DNA of 64,000 nt from Dermanyssus gallinae (GCA_003439945.1 QVRM01006771.1:804501-868500); one strand, 5' to 3'. Shown: positions 24,557-35,892, counted from the first letter of the stretch. Program-made: numbers and translations. The notes: generated by a model not told the origin, from the sequence alone.

Positions 24557-24600
24557 TATTATTATTATTATTATTATTATTTTTTTTTATTTGTATTTTT
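24508..24600. repeat. (ATT)n microsatellite
   Basis: About 75 bases of ATT followed by a T-rich stretch. Confidence 0.95.
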
Positions 24601-24844
24601 TTATTTAGTTCGGTTCCCCCCGAGAAGAAACAGAGGGAATGATTGCATTTTACGGCTTTTATGTGTCCAACGCTACCGTGGACGGTATTTACTGGTAAGA
24701 ATGATGCGCACGACAACGATGTGGTGTACATCATTCGTTGTAGCAGTGAATATCTACAAAACTGATGATGAATATAGGATCTACAGGATATTATACCTCA
24801 TATCGATCCCGTCCAAAGTCGACCAAAGACAACTAAGAATTATT

Positions 24845-24945
24845 ATGACTGCGATAACACTCGCCGCCAACATGGAGTGAAAAAGTTCTTCGTGAATCAC
24901 ATGAAGTTCTCGGCGCCCAGATGCCGCAGTTTCGTTTACTTGCAC
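24845..24945 (+). repeat. Unnamed dispersed repeat, related to 7650-7790
   Basis: Ordered matches (CTCGCCG, ATGGAGTGAAAA, CGTGAATCAC, GTTCTCGG) link it with 7650-7790. Probably a DNA-transposon fragment. Confidence 0.4.
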
Positions 24946-25184
24946 TTTCATTTAGTTATTAATGGGGTTTGTCGAAAAAAATAATTTTCGTATACAAATC
25001 GGCATTGTGATGCATCATTTCGGAAGCTCAACTGGCGAAGTTTAGCCGCTCCTAGTTGTTTCGCAAGTCGCCAAATTGATGTTTCCTAACATTGTTTCAT
25101 ACTGTCGGGCTCAGCGGATTTTTTTTTAATCTGTTTTAGCAGAACGAGCGTTACGTGGTTTCACATAGCTTGACACGCCACGTG

Positions 25185-25359
25185 TTAAACCTCTTCTGTG
25201 AAACGTTTGCACAGATTCAAGAATAGCGTTCTCGCAAGTCGTCGGCTGTAAATTGCACGAACATTTCGGCGCCAACTATCCAACCACTCTTCGGTCACAG
25301 GTCCAGGATCTTGGCCAGATAGCAATTGTATATATTTTTTTGCCGCGTCGAACAGCAAT
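25185..25359 (-). CDS. Candidate terminal exon of an unidentified gene
   Basis: On the minus strand TATCTGTTACAG is a good acceptor, followed by 57 codons and a stop. The product begins LLFDAAKKYIQLLSGQDPG and continues through TEEWLDSWRRNVRAIYSRR to CKRFTEEV. Composition is balanced and protein-like, more coherent than the surrounding AT-rich sequence. The exon begins with the last base of a split codon. I do not recognise the family, and no upstream exon is assigned. It could share a gene with the exon at 29480-29843 on the same strand, but their phases require at least one exon between them. Confidence 0.35.
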
Positions 25360-25439
25360 CTGTAACAGATACAAAAAGTAAACGTGTTAGGCGTCGCATA
25401 ACTTACCACATCGAGAATATCTAAAATGTAAATCACCTC

Positions 25440-26620
25440 AAGAGTTCATTACAGTGTAGAAACAATAAAACATATTGATAGAACTGATTGTGTATTACTA
25501 TGTGCATAAGGATATTAAAACAACACCAAACAAATGAAAGCGTCAAATAGGAACAAACTTCGCAGCAGGTCTGGCGCAGCACACGGCAAAATAGTTAAGA
25601 CCAGTAAGTAATTGTGCTTGACTACACAACAAGAGAATGGTGCCCCTGTCGGTGTTGCACAGATAACTAAATAACAAAACCAATGTTTTACACCGCGCGT
25701 ATCAGCGCGCTTTAAAAACCTATAGTACCATATTAGCAGTATAATCGATGGTAAAAACTAATATTTTTAGCGATTAAACACTGATCGCAATAGGATTTTG
25801 TAATTTCATCATAAGTACTAAACATAATTTAGTTAATGACATTACATAGCTTTTCGACAATTCATACGTGCTTAAGTTTTTAGATATTCAGTTTGTTTAA
25901 AAGAAATTTAAATGTTATGCATACTCAAATGTACCGTATGGGGGCGTTCGTTTCGGTTTAATGTTCTCCTACATATTACAATTACTTTTAAAAACAACGT
26001 TAAGGTAATTCAGCAAAATATACGCATTCAAATTATTACCTTCTTTGTGACGACGTTTCTTGAATGCTGAATGAATCCAACATAATTATATGTTCAGGTC
26101 ATACTCTCCTAGACCGCAATGACGTTCTCTCTGAAACATAGTATAAGATTTAACGTTGTTTAAAATATAATATATCGCAAAGTGAATATTTGTACTTTGA
26201 GGACATAACTGCTTTAATACCCTAGGTTATTCCCTAAACCAGTATCACAAGATGTTTGAATGAGAGGATATCATCAATACGATAGATTATTTGACATGGG
26301 ACTAAACAGCCGAATAAGCTAGGAATTTGCAGTGCTCAACGAAGACAATATAGCCAGATAATTTGTACTATCAACGTGGTAACTAAAGCTCACTGGAGGG
26401 CTTTTAAGTGCCAAACCATAACGTGCATTACGTGCTACTATGAGAAAAGTGTTCTAAAATACAACTACTAGTCTTAGACCATGATTGCTATCCGTAAGAT
26501 GCCATATCGGATGATCTATTGTGCAGCAGCAAAGGTTGCATTATAGTGGAACAGATATGGAGCAGATGGACAGCCAATAATTGTCAGATATATCAGGAGT
26601 AACCAGTGTTATTTTTCTTA
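25440..26620. other. AT-rich non-coding stretch
   Basis: No gene, repeat or RNA is recognised. It is compatible with intron or intergenic sequence. Confidence 0.5.
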
Positions 26621-26624
26621 AAGG

Positions 26625-26815
26625 TTTAATTTTATTTTGCTTAATGCGCATGCGTCACTAGCAGCTTGCGTGAATAGTGTGGAACTTACAGACCTATTAG
26701 GCCAGGATTCCTTTCTACCCTTCCCAGGCTCGGAAATATTGGGCATTTTTGAAGCCGTAGGAGAGGCGTCTCTGCCAATTCTTCTTGACTCAGCTATGTC
26801 TACCCTATGCTTCTG
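26625..26815 (+). repeat. Short interspersed repeat (SINE-A), sense copy
   Basis: Contains the shared blocks GCGTCACTAGCAG, AATAGTGTGGAA, AGGATTCC and GGAGAGGCGTCTCTGCC. The last block is identical in the copies at 50343-50530 and 54685-54862. At about 190 bases this is one of the longest copies. Confidence 0.7.
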
Positions 26816-26819
26816 CATA

Positions 26820-28030
26820 TCTACATGCATCCATATAGGTTGCTTATGTCAAGATACGCATTATTCTGAAGGGGTTTGTCAGGCGCTTGAGGGCCTGGCT
26901 GCTTTTCCATTCTCATCTCCCCCGGCTTTTTCTCGACCCCTTTCCTGAGACCACGTGAACCTCTTGAATGTAATGAACGTCACAATGGCGTCAAATACGT
27001 CCGTCGCCTCCTTCCACGCTCCTTTTTCGACCCAAAAAACGCAATCCGAAATATCCGCAGATTAACTAACTCCAATGACGCAGTAAAGATCTTCAGCGAT
27101 ATGCTCGCATGGATACCAAGTCTCGCAAACTTAGGGGAAGAGAGAATATCTACTAACATTATTTAGTGTACTAAATTTCAATTTGTGAACTGCACATACG
27201 TTCGATGGCTCTCAGACACGAATGCAGTTGCGTAACAAACCTCATAACAATGCATGGTCATAAGACACAAACCTGTACGTAAAATGTTGATAACTTCTAC
27301 TGTCGTTAAGTCTAAAAAAAAGAGGTGACAGTATTTTTCGGGCCAACTTTGCCGTGATTGCTTTGACATCCGATCGAACGGTCAAAAAGACTGTTCGGTA
27401 TCCCCAAAACCGTCATGTTCAGTTCGTGAATTGCTTCGAACGTCACAAAAAACCTTTTTAGTTAAGCTACCTGTGCCCTTCTTGTCTTAAGCGAACCCTG
27501 ACAATGGAATAAAAAACAGTCGTCTAAACATATGTGCAAATGTGCAATATTGCATAACTGATGCAGCCAAGTGCCATACCTTTGAGGGATCATATCTCGC
27601 TCGCACGGATATTACTCCCTTGGCGGTTTGTCGACGTTAAACATTTTCGTCGTCTAGTACTTCGTTCTCAATGTCCTCTGGCGACCCGCTTGCCGGCTGA
27701 GCTGCCACTGCCGGTGATAAAATATTATAGATGTTATTATATTAGCAGGAGTTCAAAGCCTAATTGATTAGTCTATGCATTTTAAGTGTGGCAATAATGT
27801 TGCCATTAATATAGTTCATATATAGTTTTTCTTGTTATTACGACGATAATTGTAATTATGTATATACAACGGAATACCTGCTTTAATCAACAATGTGAAT
27901 GTAGGACACAATTGTTTCTACAGAGACTTATGCTGCTAAATCTAAATAAGCTAAAATAGCGGCATATACACACATATGGCCCCTCTCGCTTGGACCCATA
28001 GTTTATTACAACTAAAACATACAAAATCAT
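26820..28030. other. Non-coding stretch, no gene recognised
   Basis: Short frames without domains. The block around 27561-27720 is more GC-rich and may be a transposon piece, but no match is visible. Confidence 0.4.
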
Positions 28031-28039
28031 TATTATCCC

Positions 28040-28340
28040 TTGACTAGTACAAAGGTACTTGGGACTGTTCCTAGAAAATGACCTTAACCTTAAGTCCCAT
28101 GTAAATTACGCAAGCTGCGCAAGGCAGTTCCAAGCCGCAGAGACTAAATTGTAGGCGAGGAATACCACGATAGCATACTTTCACCGCAGCCTTCGAGCTC
28201 TCGACACACTGTGTATAACACACTGTCTTAATTAATGGCGTTCAAGTGCCTAGGATTATTTCATGCTATGGAGGCATGTAGGATCCGTCCTAGCTGTTAA
28301 CGACCGCGACTGAAACTATTAACAACCCTCTATCCATATG
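28040..28340 (+). pseudogene. Non-LTR RT thumb-region fragment
   Basis: The plus strand translates to KYLGLFLENDLNLKSHVNYA followed by a decayed alpha-helical segment. YLG.FL...L....HV is the hallmark at the palm-thumb border of Jockey/R1-type reverse transcriptases. Stops appear within 40 codons. The upstream catalytic part is missing. Confidence 0.5.
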
Positions 28341-28699
28341 ACGGCAAGTCAAACGCTTACATTAAGAGATCCAACAGCAGAATCAGCATCGCCTTTTCGA
28401 TGGAAAAATCTCCTTTCTAAGGAAAACCAGAAAAAAGTATGGAAAACTATAACGAGAGGATGGTACTGGATCTTATCTCATTTGGTCAATATGCACCGCG
28501 GCGTGCTGGCGCTTAAAAATGCTTGGCTTTTCTCGAGGAAATTGCCAAAAGTTACGTCAGGTTCTGTGTGTTTCGTATATAAAGAAACTAAATGGGGAAT
28601 GTGTTTGGCTCGAGCTTCTCGACTTCTCTCGACTCTGAGCAACACCCGAAATGCCCTAAAATGCCCAGTCGGCCTTGTGGAAGAGCGTATGTAGTGAAA

Positions 28700-29450
28700 T
28701 GTTATGTTAGATCTAAAAACCACTAATTTAATCCCTTGAGCACCCTGTCAGAGACTTCAAGTTTTCTGCGTTGTGCAAGATACTTCATTTCCTCTTAGAG
28801 ATGCGAAAGGCTAACCTCATTTGTGCCACCAGCCGTTTTCGTTCGCACTGCATGTAGCAGGCTTAGCGAAAGTTAAAGACTCTGGGTACTATTTACACAA
28901 ACTGCCGTATTATGCTTGCAAAGCTCAGGATACGCTGCTCGGGGAACTTGCAATGAAGAACTAAGAACTCAAACAAACTGCATTAACAGTTCTAACACCA
29001 AATACGGAATATTTCTTAAAGCGGAGTTTTACTTCAGATGCGTCTTAAGCTTCAGTAAAACAATTAATTTGTAGAAGCAACGAACTGAATGACCAATATA
29101 TGTGTGCGTGTAAGTCTGTGAGTTAGTTTGAATGGAATATCCAAGATCATGTAAACTGCGGTTTGCTAATGGCTTTGGGTCAGAAGGATAGTAGTAGAAC
29201 CCTAAAACAATAACAGGCTGCTTACTATCGTTCCCAAATAGCTGCGTGTTGCAATTTAGTAGCGAGTGCGTTTACTACTCTACTTGGCAAACCGGTCCCG
29301 TATACTTCTAAAAGGCGTACATCGCGGGTTGATAGGCTTAAACCTAACCCAAATTTAGACAAATTAAGTATAATTAAAGCATTCTGCATGCGGTCAAAAT
29401 GCCAAGTTAACCAGTGGACATCAATAGAAGTAAATTTAGAGGCTAAGTAA
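28700..29450. other. Non-coding stretch, no gene recognised
   Basis: Mixed sequence with short frames only. It lies just 3' (on the minus strand) of the candidate exon at 29480 and may be its intron. Confidence 0.45.
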
Positions 29451-29479
29451 TCAAGCAGCAAGAACGCGGTGAGACATAC

Positions 29480-29843
29480 CGTCCTCCTCAGCTTCCGAAC
29501 AAGGCTGGGATTCGTCGGGCTCCGGGGTTGATCGGCTGGCGTCTTGAGGTTGTACGGGCTGTTGTACGGGCGACGTCGACCGCGACGAAACAGTCGACCA
29601 TGACGAGCTCCCGACGGCTGAAGTCAGCTCGTTGGAGCTATCCTCGCTGCTCGAGGATGAGCCTTGTTCATCCATTTGGGCTTGGAGTTTCTCCATAACC
29701 CAATCCGGAATGTCCACTCCGAGATCATCTAGATCTCCTTTGTGGATTTTAAAATAAACAGGGAGCCCAGCCGGAAGCCTTGCTCGTAGGGCCCGCCGTC
29801 TTTGTTCCCTACGTAGGTCCGTTTCCGATTCTGATGACAGCTC
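29480..29843 (-). CDS. Candidate internal exon, Ser-rich acidic protein, unidentified
   Basis: On the minus strand the frame is open for 121 codons between an acceptor (ATTATAAAG before GAGCTG) and a strong donor (GGTATGT). Residues 1-30 are charged and rich in Arg and Glu. Residues 28-55 contain LPVYFKIHKGDLDDLGVDIP, then DWVMEKLQAQMDEQ. The remainder is a long disordered Ser/Pro/Glu/Gln tail. GC content is well above the flanks, as expected for a real exon here. The exon starts in phase 0 and ends after one base of a codon. A regulatory or scaffold protein is plausible, but I cannot name it. An (AT)n tract lies just upstream in the presumed intron. Confidence 0.5.
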
Positions 29844-29873
29844 CTTTATAATTGTAGCATAACATAAAAGTTG

Positions 29874-29877
<4 letters not shown>

Positions 29878-29944
<67 letters not shown>
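29878..29944. repeat. (AT)n microsatellite
   Basis: A pure AT run of about 65 bases, 35 bases upstream (minus strand) of the candidate exon acceptor. Confidence 0.97.
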
Positions 29945-29949
<5 letters not shown>

Positions 29950-30394
29950 GGCTCTCGATCAGCTGTTGGGTGCGGTCGCGTTTGGCTTTGCTCCGTAAAA
30001 CTTGGTCGAAGAGTGCAGGAACCTGAGGCCTTTAACAGGCTGACCAATTGCACTTGACGGCCTTAGTGGTAGGGAGTTCAAGGCGATTAGTAATCACTGC
30101 AAAGGTACTGTGATAAACTTGACTTTTGTTGTTGTTGTTGTTGTTTTTTCCTAAAGTTCGAAAATCGAACGTCGCCTATCGATCGAGCAGTGACTCTCGC
30201 CGATCGGTAGTACAGTCTGGCGCGGCTTCCTGCATGCTTATATGCATTTAGCCTACTGTGTATATGCATATACAATCGTTTACTGTGTACATAAATGACG
30301 GTGTATTTAAATAAATATTGACACTGTACGTAACAACCACAGCAAGCCGCCGCGAACAGTGATCGAACGCCTGTGGAAGCGCTGTTGTGCACAG

Positions 30395-30478
30395 GGAGTG
30401 GATAGCAGAATGGCTGCGTCGGCGACAACAGTACCGGTCTAAGCAAGACCGTTTTGAGTTCAATCCCCAGCGGTGTTT
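30395..30478 (+). repeat. tRNA-derived SINE head
   Basis: GTGGATAGCAGAATGGCTGCG resembles a Pol III A box region and GAGTTCAATCCCC a B box, about 50 bases apart. A short CGGTCTAAGCAAGACCG stem-loop lies between them. A T run follows. The layout is that of a tRNA-related SINE rather than a working tRNA. Confidence 0.5.
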
Positions 30479-30690
30479 TTTTCAAATCTAGAACACTTTG
30501 AATAAGGCTGATCTGTGTTGGGTTCAAAAGATAATTTGACATCATAATTAAAATAAAGACGACAAAAATATAATAATAAATAAACAAGTATATTAAATAA
30601 ATCAAATAAATAAAGAAGAAACGAGACAGAAAAAGGGAAAGGGAAAATACATTCATATGGATCCGTTTAGAGCCCCAAGCGAGTCCCCTG

Positions 30691-32140
30691 ATGGAGACTT
30701 CTGAACGGGGACAGCAGACTGAGGCAGTCGAAATTAAGGCAAATCAGATGGCAGAGGCTGTCACGGACCTGGATGCTGACTGAGCGCGATATCGAAGGCG
30801 ACGCTGACTACAGAGACGCGGCAAGCGCAAGAAGACAGTGAAAGAGACTGATGGCAACCACGCCAGAAGACCCGAAGGAGGCTGAAAGCAGCCGAGCCCG
30901 CACGACCAGCAGGATCAAGGCTGCGAGGAAGTCTTCCGAGGAAGAGGAGCCAAACAAGGTGCACAAAGCTCTAGAAGACCTAAATCAGTTACAAAACGCC
31001 TCAAGGCACAAAAGATAAGCGCAAAACCACCCAGGTGGATATTAAGGCCGCTATCACACGCCTAGATAAGGCGGTATGGGAACTGAAGAAATCTAAAAAG
31101 GAAACGGGGGAGGAGAAAGAAATTCTCCGGAAACAGGCCGAACAGAATGCTGCACGTACGCAAGACCTTACAAAGGTAGCTGACAGTTGAAAAAAAGCCG
31201 CGGCTCTCACCTTAAGAGTTGCAGAGACTAGCCGCCCGCAAAGAGACACGGCCCTCATTGAGCACCCCACCCGCTGCAGAGCAACGATGCACAGCCTGTC
31301 AGGAAAAGCTAGGAAAGGAACAGATCGAGATGGTCACGACGAAACATTTCGAGGAGCAGGTGGCTGAAACGGCAGCACTCGAAGGTCTAATAGACCTCAT
31401 CAAGGAGGAGTGGCCGCTGTCTATGTACAAGACCACTGGTCTCACTACGGACAACATTACTACCTCACGTGAAGTCAGGGTAATGCTTATTACGAAAGGC
31501 TCCGAAAAGGACAAAACAAGGCTCTGCTCAAGAAACTAACAATTCCCGATGGCTGAAAAAGCCGCCTCTTCGGGCAGGAGGAGTCGCAATCCTCATAAAA
31601 AGCACCCAGCTCGAGCTAGAAAACCCAAATAGGATCAGACCTGCCGCAGGCTCTTTGTCAGAAATTATTGAAAAGATGCGCCCACTAGTCAACACAGCGT
31701 AAAAATAGGGACAGTCATTACTAATAAGGGAGGGGACGTCATCCTAAGAGTCGAAGAAAAAGCCCAGGCAGCAGCACAACATTTGCAGACGTCTTCAGAC
31801 AACAGACGGGCGGAGAGGTTGACACTAGGCAGTACAGCGGCCCCACAGCAACTGTTGTCCTTCGGAGAATCAGCCCGTTACTCACGGCGCTTTCTATAGA
31901 ACAGGAAATTCGGCAAGATATTAAAAATCTTAGAGATTCGCACGAAAGCTCCCAGGGCTACTAAGAACAGAGGCAGTTGGCAGTGCTTGGTTACCTTACA
32001 AAGGACTGAAGCCCGCAGAATCCTACTGAAGTAGATCGTGACCGTCGGAGGAAGCAGTTGTAGACTCGAAGAATGGTTAACCCTTCCCACGTGCTACAAC
32101 TGCCATGAATTTGGGCACATGGCCTTTGCATGTAAAAACT
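30691..32140 (+). pseudogene. R1/Jockey-like retrotransposon ORF1 (gag-like) remnant
   Basis: A Lys/Glu/Ala-rich coiled-coil-like region (about 30690-31200) is followed by LEGLIDLIKEEW and, near the end, CYNCHEFGHMAFAC at 32092-32133, a CCHC zinc knuckle of the CX2CX4HX4C type. This is the standard layout of ORF1 nucleic-acid-binding proteins of R1/Jockey-clade elements. At least four frame changes and several stops make it a pseudogene. Confidence 0.75.
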
Positions 32141-32159
32141 CAGTATGAGAACCTTCCAG

Positions 32160-33230
32160 GCTGGAAGGTGAGGGCGAGTTTCCGTCTATTCAACCACTTG
32201 AGGTTCTACGCGCAGCTCACAGGCAAAAGACCGGGAAAGCCCCCGGACCAGACGGGGTTCCCCCTGAGACAGTGAAACTTTTTTTACGGAGCACCCTGAG
32301 ATGGTCTTACCTCTTTCAATGTTCTGCTTAAAAGCGGCACTTTTTCTCTATCTTGGAAGCATGCTGAAGTCGTCCTCATTACCAAGGGAAACGGGGGATA
32401 CCGGCCGATATGCCTGCTGAGTACGCCGGCAAAAGGATACGAGGCCATAATTGAGGAAAGACTAAGGCTATTTGCAGAGGAACACGGCCTGCTTTTGGAC
32501 ACAATACGGCTTTCACAAGAACCGGTCAGTCCTTACTGCAATACAACGCGTTGCAAGTAGGGCGGATTCGCTACGAAGTTCCACCATACAGGCACTGCAG
32601 CTCTTAGTCGCCCTCCTAGACGTTAAAAACGCCTTAAACAGTCTACCATGGAAAACTAGTCTGCACACTGATACGAAAAAAAAGTCCCCTCGTATTTGTA
32701 ATGTAATTTCCGGCTACCTTAAGGCACGAACAATAGTCAACGGCCAGGCCAGCTTCCAAATGACAGCCGGGGTCCCGCAGGAGTCTATACTTGGCCCACT
32801 TTTCTGGAATTTTTCTCTGGAATTTGGCTTACGACGACGTCCTCCGTCTGACAGGCCTGCCCAAATGAGTGGACACAGTAGCCTATGCCGATGACCTGGC
32901 GATAGTCGTGCAGGCTAAAAGTGCCGACGAACTTGAATTAAGCTACTAATAATAAGCTAACTATGAATAAAGCTTTTTACCTGACGTCAGAGTGGATGAG
33001 CGCAGCGGGACTTAACTGGTCCCTGAAAAGAGCGAAGCAATACTCCTCACAGGGAGTAAGAGGATCCGTCCGCTCACTCTACAGCTCGACGGAGAGAATA
33101 TTATAATGGTAAAGGAAGTCTGCTACCTCGGGGTCACACTGGATACTGCGATGAATGGCCTTAGCCACATAAAGCAGCCAAGGCAGTATGTGCTATAGCC
33201 AAGATTCTGCCGCATGTTTTTGAATAGTAT
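32160..33230 (+). pseudogene. R1/Jockey-like reverse transcriptase remnant
   Basis: Motifs appear in order across frames: TGKAPGPDGVPPE near 32234, YGFHKNRSVLTAI near 32511, LLVALLDVKNALNSLPW (motif A, Asp kept), TAGVPQESILGPLFWN (motif B), AYADDLAIVV at 32881 (motif C, both Asp kept), and VCYLGVTLD near 33118. The endonuclease domain expected before RT is missing, because the RT follows directly on ORF1. The element is therefore internally deleted as well as frameshifted. It ends near 33230, about 380 bases from the stop of the CD36-like gene on the opposite strand. Confidence 0.85.
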
Positions 33231-33609
33231 ATAATAACGCAAGAAAACAAATTTGCCTCTCACTATGCCTTGGGCGCTTATGACAGTTAATAAATGCTAC
33301 ATAGTTTGACTGCTTGCGGACAAAAAAATCCACAGTTAGTGTCGTTTAGTTCAGTACATATGGTCATTTCTATGAAAGATCCGAGCATATGCATGGCACA
33401 CGATGCAATTTTGCAGGTTTGGGCGTAAATGTCCTGGACCAACACAGCAGTAACTTGTATGAAACTGCTCCGTTTTTAAGCTAGTGTTAAGCTTTTTCAA
33501 GATGGGACGCTTTAACATTTTCAATCATCGGAGTTCACACTTTTGGACTATAAGTGATTCACAAAAACAAAATTATATGCTGAACTACTCATGTTAATAA
33601 ACATCACAC
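33231..33609. other. 3' flank of the CD36-like gene
   Basis: AT-rich sequence between the retroelement remnant and the CD36-like stop codon. It should include the gene's 3' untranslated region on the minus strand; no clear AATAAA signal can be fixed. Confidence 0.4.
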
Positions 33610-33822
33610 TTAAATTCTCACCTCTGTCGGAATATCGTCGGGTGTATGCGGCGTGGGATCTTCATCACAACATTCTATAGGTCCCTGAAGAAAAATAGAA
33701 AACCCGAAAAGCGCAGCAGCCGCCAAAAAACTCAACGCGCATGCGAATGCCGTATACCCGGCAAATACCGGCCATGGCTTTACGGAAGCCAGCATTTTCT
33801 CCTTACCACCCGGCTGCCTGGA
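33610..33822 (-). CDS. CD36/SR-B-like receptor, last exon: second transmembrane helix and tail
   Basis: Minus-strand acceptor TTGTCGTTTGCAG at 33823, then a frame of 70 codons to TAA at 33610. It encodes a short basic linker, a hydrophobic helix (WPVFAGYTAFACALSFLAAA and on to FGFSIF) and an acidic cytosolic tail with two adjacent Cys residues (ECCDEDP). CD36 proteins are anchored by an N-terminal and a C-terminal helix with the whole binding domain outside; this is the second anchor, and the Cys pair could be palmitoylated as in mammalian CD36. A possible donor inside the tail (33621) could add another exon, but the natural stop gives a normal tail length. The phase does not join directly to the exon at 35011, so a short exon or an indel lies between. 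Confidence 0.75.
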   Translation of the reverse strand, partial: SRQPGGKEKMLASVKPWPVFAGYTAFACALSFLAAAALFGFSIFLQGPIECCDEDPTPHTPDDIPTEVRI

Positions 33823-33893
33823 CTGCAAACGACAAATATTCATAACAGAGCTAAGTATATTTATATTCATAATATAAACAAGTACCTGTTGTA

Positions 33894-33894
<1 letters not shown>

Positions 33895-33937
<43 letters not shown>

Positions 33938-33938
33938 G
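33895..33938. repeat. (AAT)n microsatellite in a CD36-like intron
   Basis: About 44 bases of AAT, 75 bases upstream of the last exon on the minus strand. Confidence 0.95.
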
Positions 33939-34099
33939 ATTAAACAAACTCCCATATATTAACAAAGATGATCTTTTATGTTATAACCCTTGTACATCAT
34001 GCGGACAAGCAATGACGCTGAACTCCGCTGTTTCTACCGATATACACGTTGATTAAGAGGAGATTGCCTAAACATAGGCCTATGCACTTCATAATAAAA

Positions 34100-34300
34100 T
34101 GTATCTCAGAGCTTTGGACACCAAAAGACAAAAGCTACGCACCGGATCGGCATTGACAAACTAGGTCACATGACAGATGCAGTGCTTATAGACTTCTGTA
34201 AAGCATAGCATAGTGTGCCGAGACATCCCAGGCGCATTTACAACCATGTTCGCGACTGCTATTAATCAAACAAAAACTTCATCAAAAACGGCGATCTTTA
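34100..34300 (+). pseudogene. Small non-LTR RT fragment inside a CD36-like intron
   Basis: The plus strand reads GHMTDAVLIDFCKA then a stop, then frames with SVPRHP. DAV.IDFCKAFD.VPH is motif A of CR1/Jockey-type reverse transcriptases. It is a short decayed insertion in antisense orientation to the host gene. Confidence 0.4.
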
Positions 34301-35010
34301 TGCAAAGCCCAGCAAATAGTTCATTGGCCGAATCAACAAGTGTGCCAATCCCATATTCGGATAATGTTGGCAGAATGATCTCTCTGTTCAATCCGCTAAG
34401 ACAAAAGTAACGCGCTTCAGTTGTGGTGGCATACGTCGCTGCTGACGTGTACCTACATGTTAATAATTAGCAAATTTAACTTGCCAACAGCTTCTATATC
34501 ACTGAGTACACATCATGCCTAACCTTAGTTTCACAAAACAGATTATGGTCAAGCATGCACAAAGTGCATTAGCGAGGAGATTTTGGGTATTGCCAAAGCG
34601 ATGCGCTTAGTCCAGATTAAGCTTGAACTACTCATATCATAATGCGTTTGGATATGAGACCCCTTTAGTCTCAACAAAAATCGAACAGAATGAAATCGCT
34701 TTATATCAAGGGTACCCTAAAGCTACATAAGTGCAATTTAACAGAGTAACCAAGATCACAGCGTATGGTTTCTACAATGATTTCGAATCACGTGTGTGCA
34801 AGTAAGCACTACGCGAATTTTAACATTCATCATGACGTGGATAGAGTTAACCCAAACATTTTTGCGTGTCGAGACCATACTCGAGCTATATACTACGCAA
34901 CAATGTAGCAAGTCCAATTCGCATATATAAGCATAGTTTAGAAACCGCTAACTAATTAGACGGGCGTCGATGATAATTGTAATTGACATTTAATTACGCG
35001 TTATACTTAC

Positions 35011-35118
35011 GATTTCTTGCCAAAAGATAGGAAGAATTAGCGGCGTTTGTTGTCCCTTTATACTGAGATTTAAATTTATCTGGGTCCGTATCCGTGAGTT
35101 CACCACCACTCCAGAGGA
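35011..35118 (-). CDS. CD36/SR-B-like receptor, exon near the end of the ectodomain
   Basis: Acceptor TTCTTATGAATTTCCAG, donor GTAAGT; 108 bases, starting after the first base of a codon and ending one base into the next. The product reads VLWSGGELTDTDPDKFKSQY and continues with two Asn-rich segments. In the family this is the block V/LP-I/V-LW-x-x-E...F...V preceding the second membrane helix. One N-glycosylation site (NSS) is present. The exon before it, which should encode the beta strands ending in a bulky residue and LP, is not found between 35118 and 35893. Confidence 0.8.
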
Positions 35119-35273
35119 CTGGAAATTCATAAGAAAAAGAAAATTGGCTTTTGGCTAAACTATGTGAGAAAACACATTGAAAATGATCTCTCATAGTATA
35201 ATTACAAATACACTAAAACAATTATTATTAGCATCAATCGTCTAAGCCTTGTTTCGAGGTATTCGGTAGGCCA

Positions 35274-35552
35274 TTGGCCACAAACGGTCGCAAAGAAGAT
35301 GCAGCGAAGGCGCAACCTCAAACGCAACTGCGAAGTGCAGTGTGGGCGCAGGCTGTGACCAATGATCATTTGTACCAAACTGATTTGGGTCACCCTTTAT
35401 GCTGCTGGGGAGCTTTCTCCAATCAGAAATCGCTTTATCGGGCTCATTCTGTCATTCAAAATTACATTATTTCAAATGACACAATCCATGTCACACGTCC
35501 TGTCAGAACTCGTGTGCTATCATTATTTGGTGGCGGCCAGATTACACCGTAG
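35274..35552 (+). other. Unassigned sequence within a CD36-like intron
   Basis: A 92-codon plus-strand frame lies here, antisense to the gene. It has no recognised domain. Higher GC than the rest of the intron suggests an inserted repeat. The missing CD36 exon (about 40 codons) should lie in 35119-35892, but no splice-bounded frame with family motifs could be fixed. Confidence 0.3.
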
Positions 35553-35892
35553 CAGTCGAAATATTATTTGTTCAGCTTAATCGTCCATACAAGATGCGTC
35601 ATGATATTAATAATAAAAATAAACAAATAATCTGCCGTACAACTTTGATCTAGGCAGTTCCTAGGTTGGTTAAATGCAAGTGCAAGTGCGCTTGTCTAAC
35701 GCTTATCTAATCAACGCAGTTGATGTGACCTTCATTCGTAATGAACCTCTGTGTGCGTGTGCAAGTTCATCGGGGTCAGCTAAAGCAGTCTCGCAAGAGA
35801 ATAATATCGATATTTACCCAATATTATTTTATTTTCCCGTATTGTTAGTTGCCGCTTAGATACCTAAATCAATAGATGCACGGTGAACTTAC

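Noticed and set aside
34213..34410. Plus-strand 65-codon frame in a CD36-like intron
   Set aside because: It overlaps a decayed RT motif in another frame and has no domain of its own.
35745..35800. Possible missing CD36 exon beginning LTPMNLHTHTEVHYE on the minus strand
   Set aside because: The phase-0 start fits the previous exon, but a stop follows before any good donor and the match to the family is too short to be trusted.
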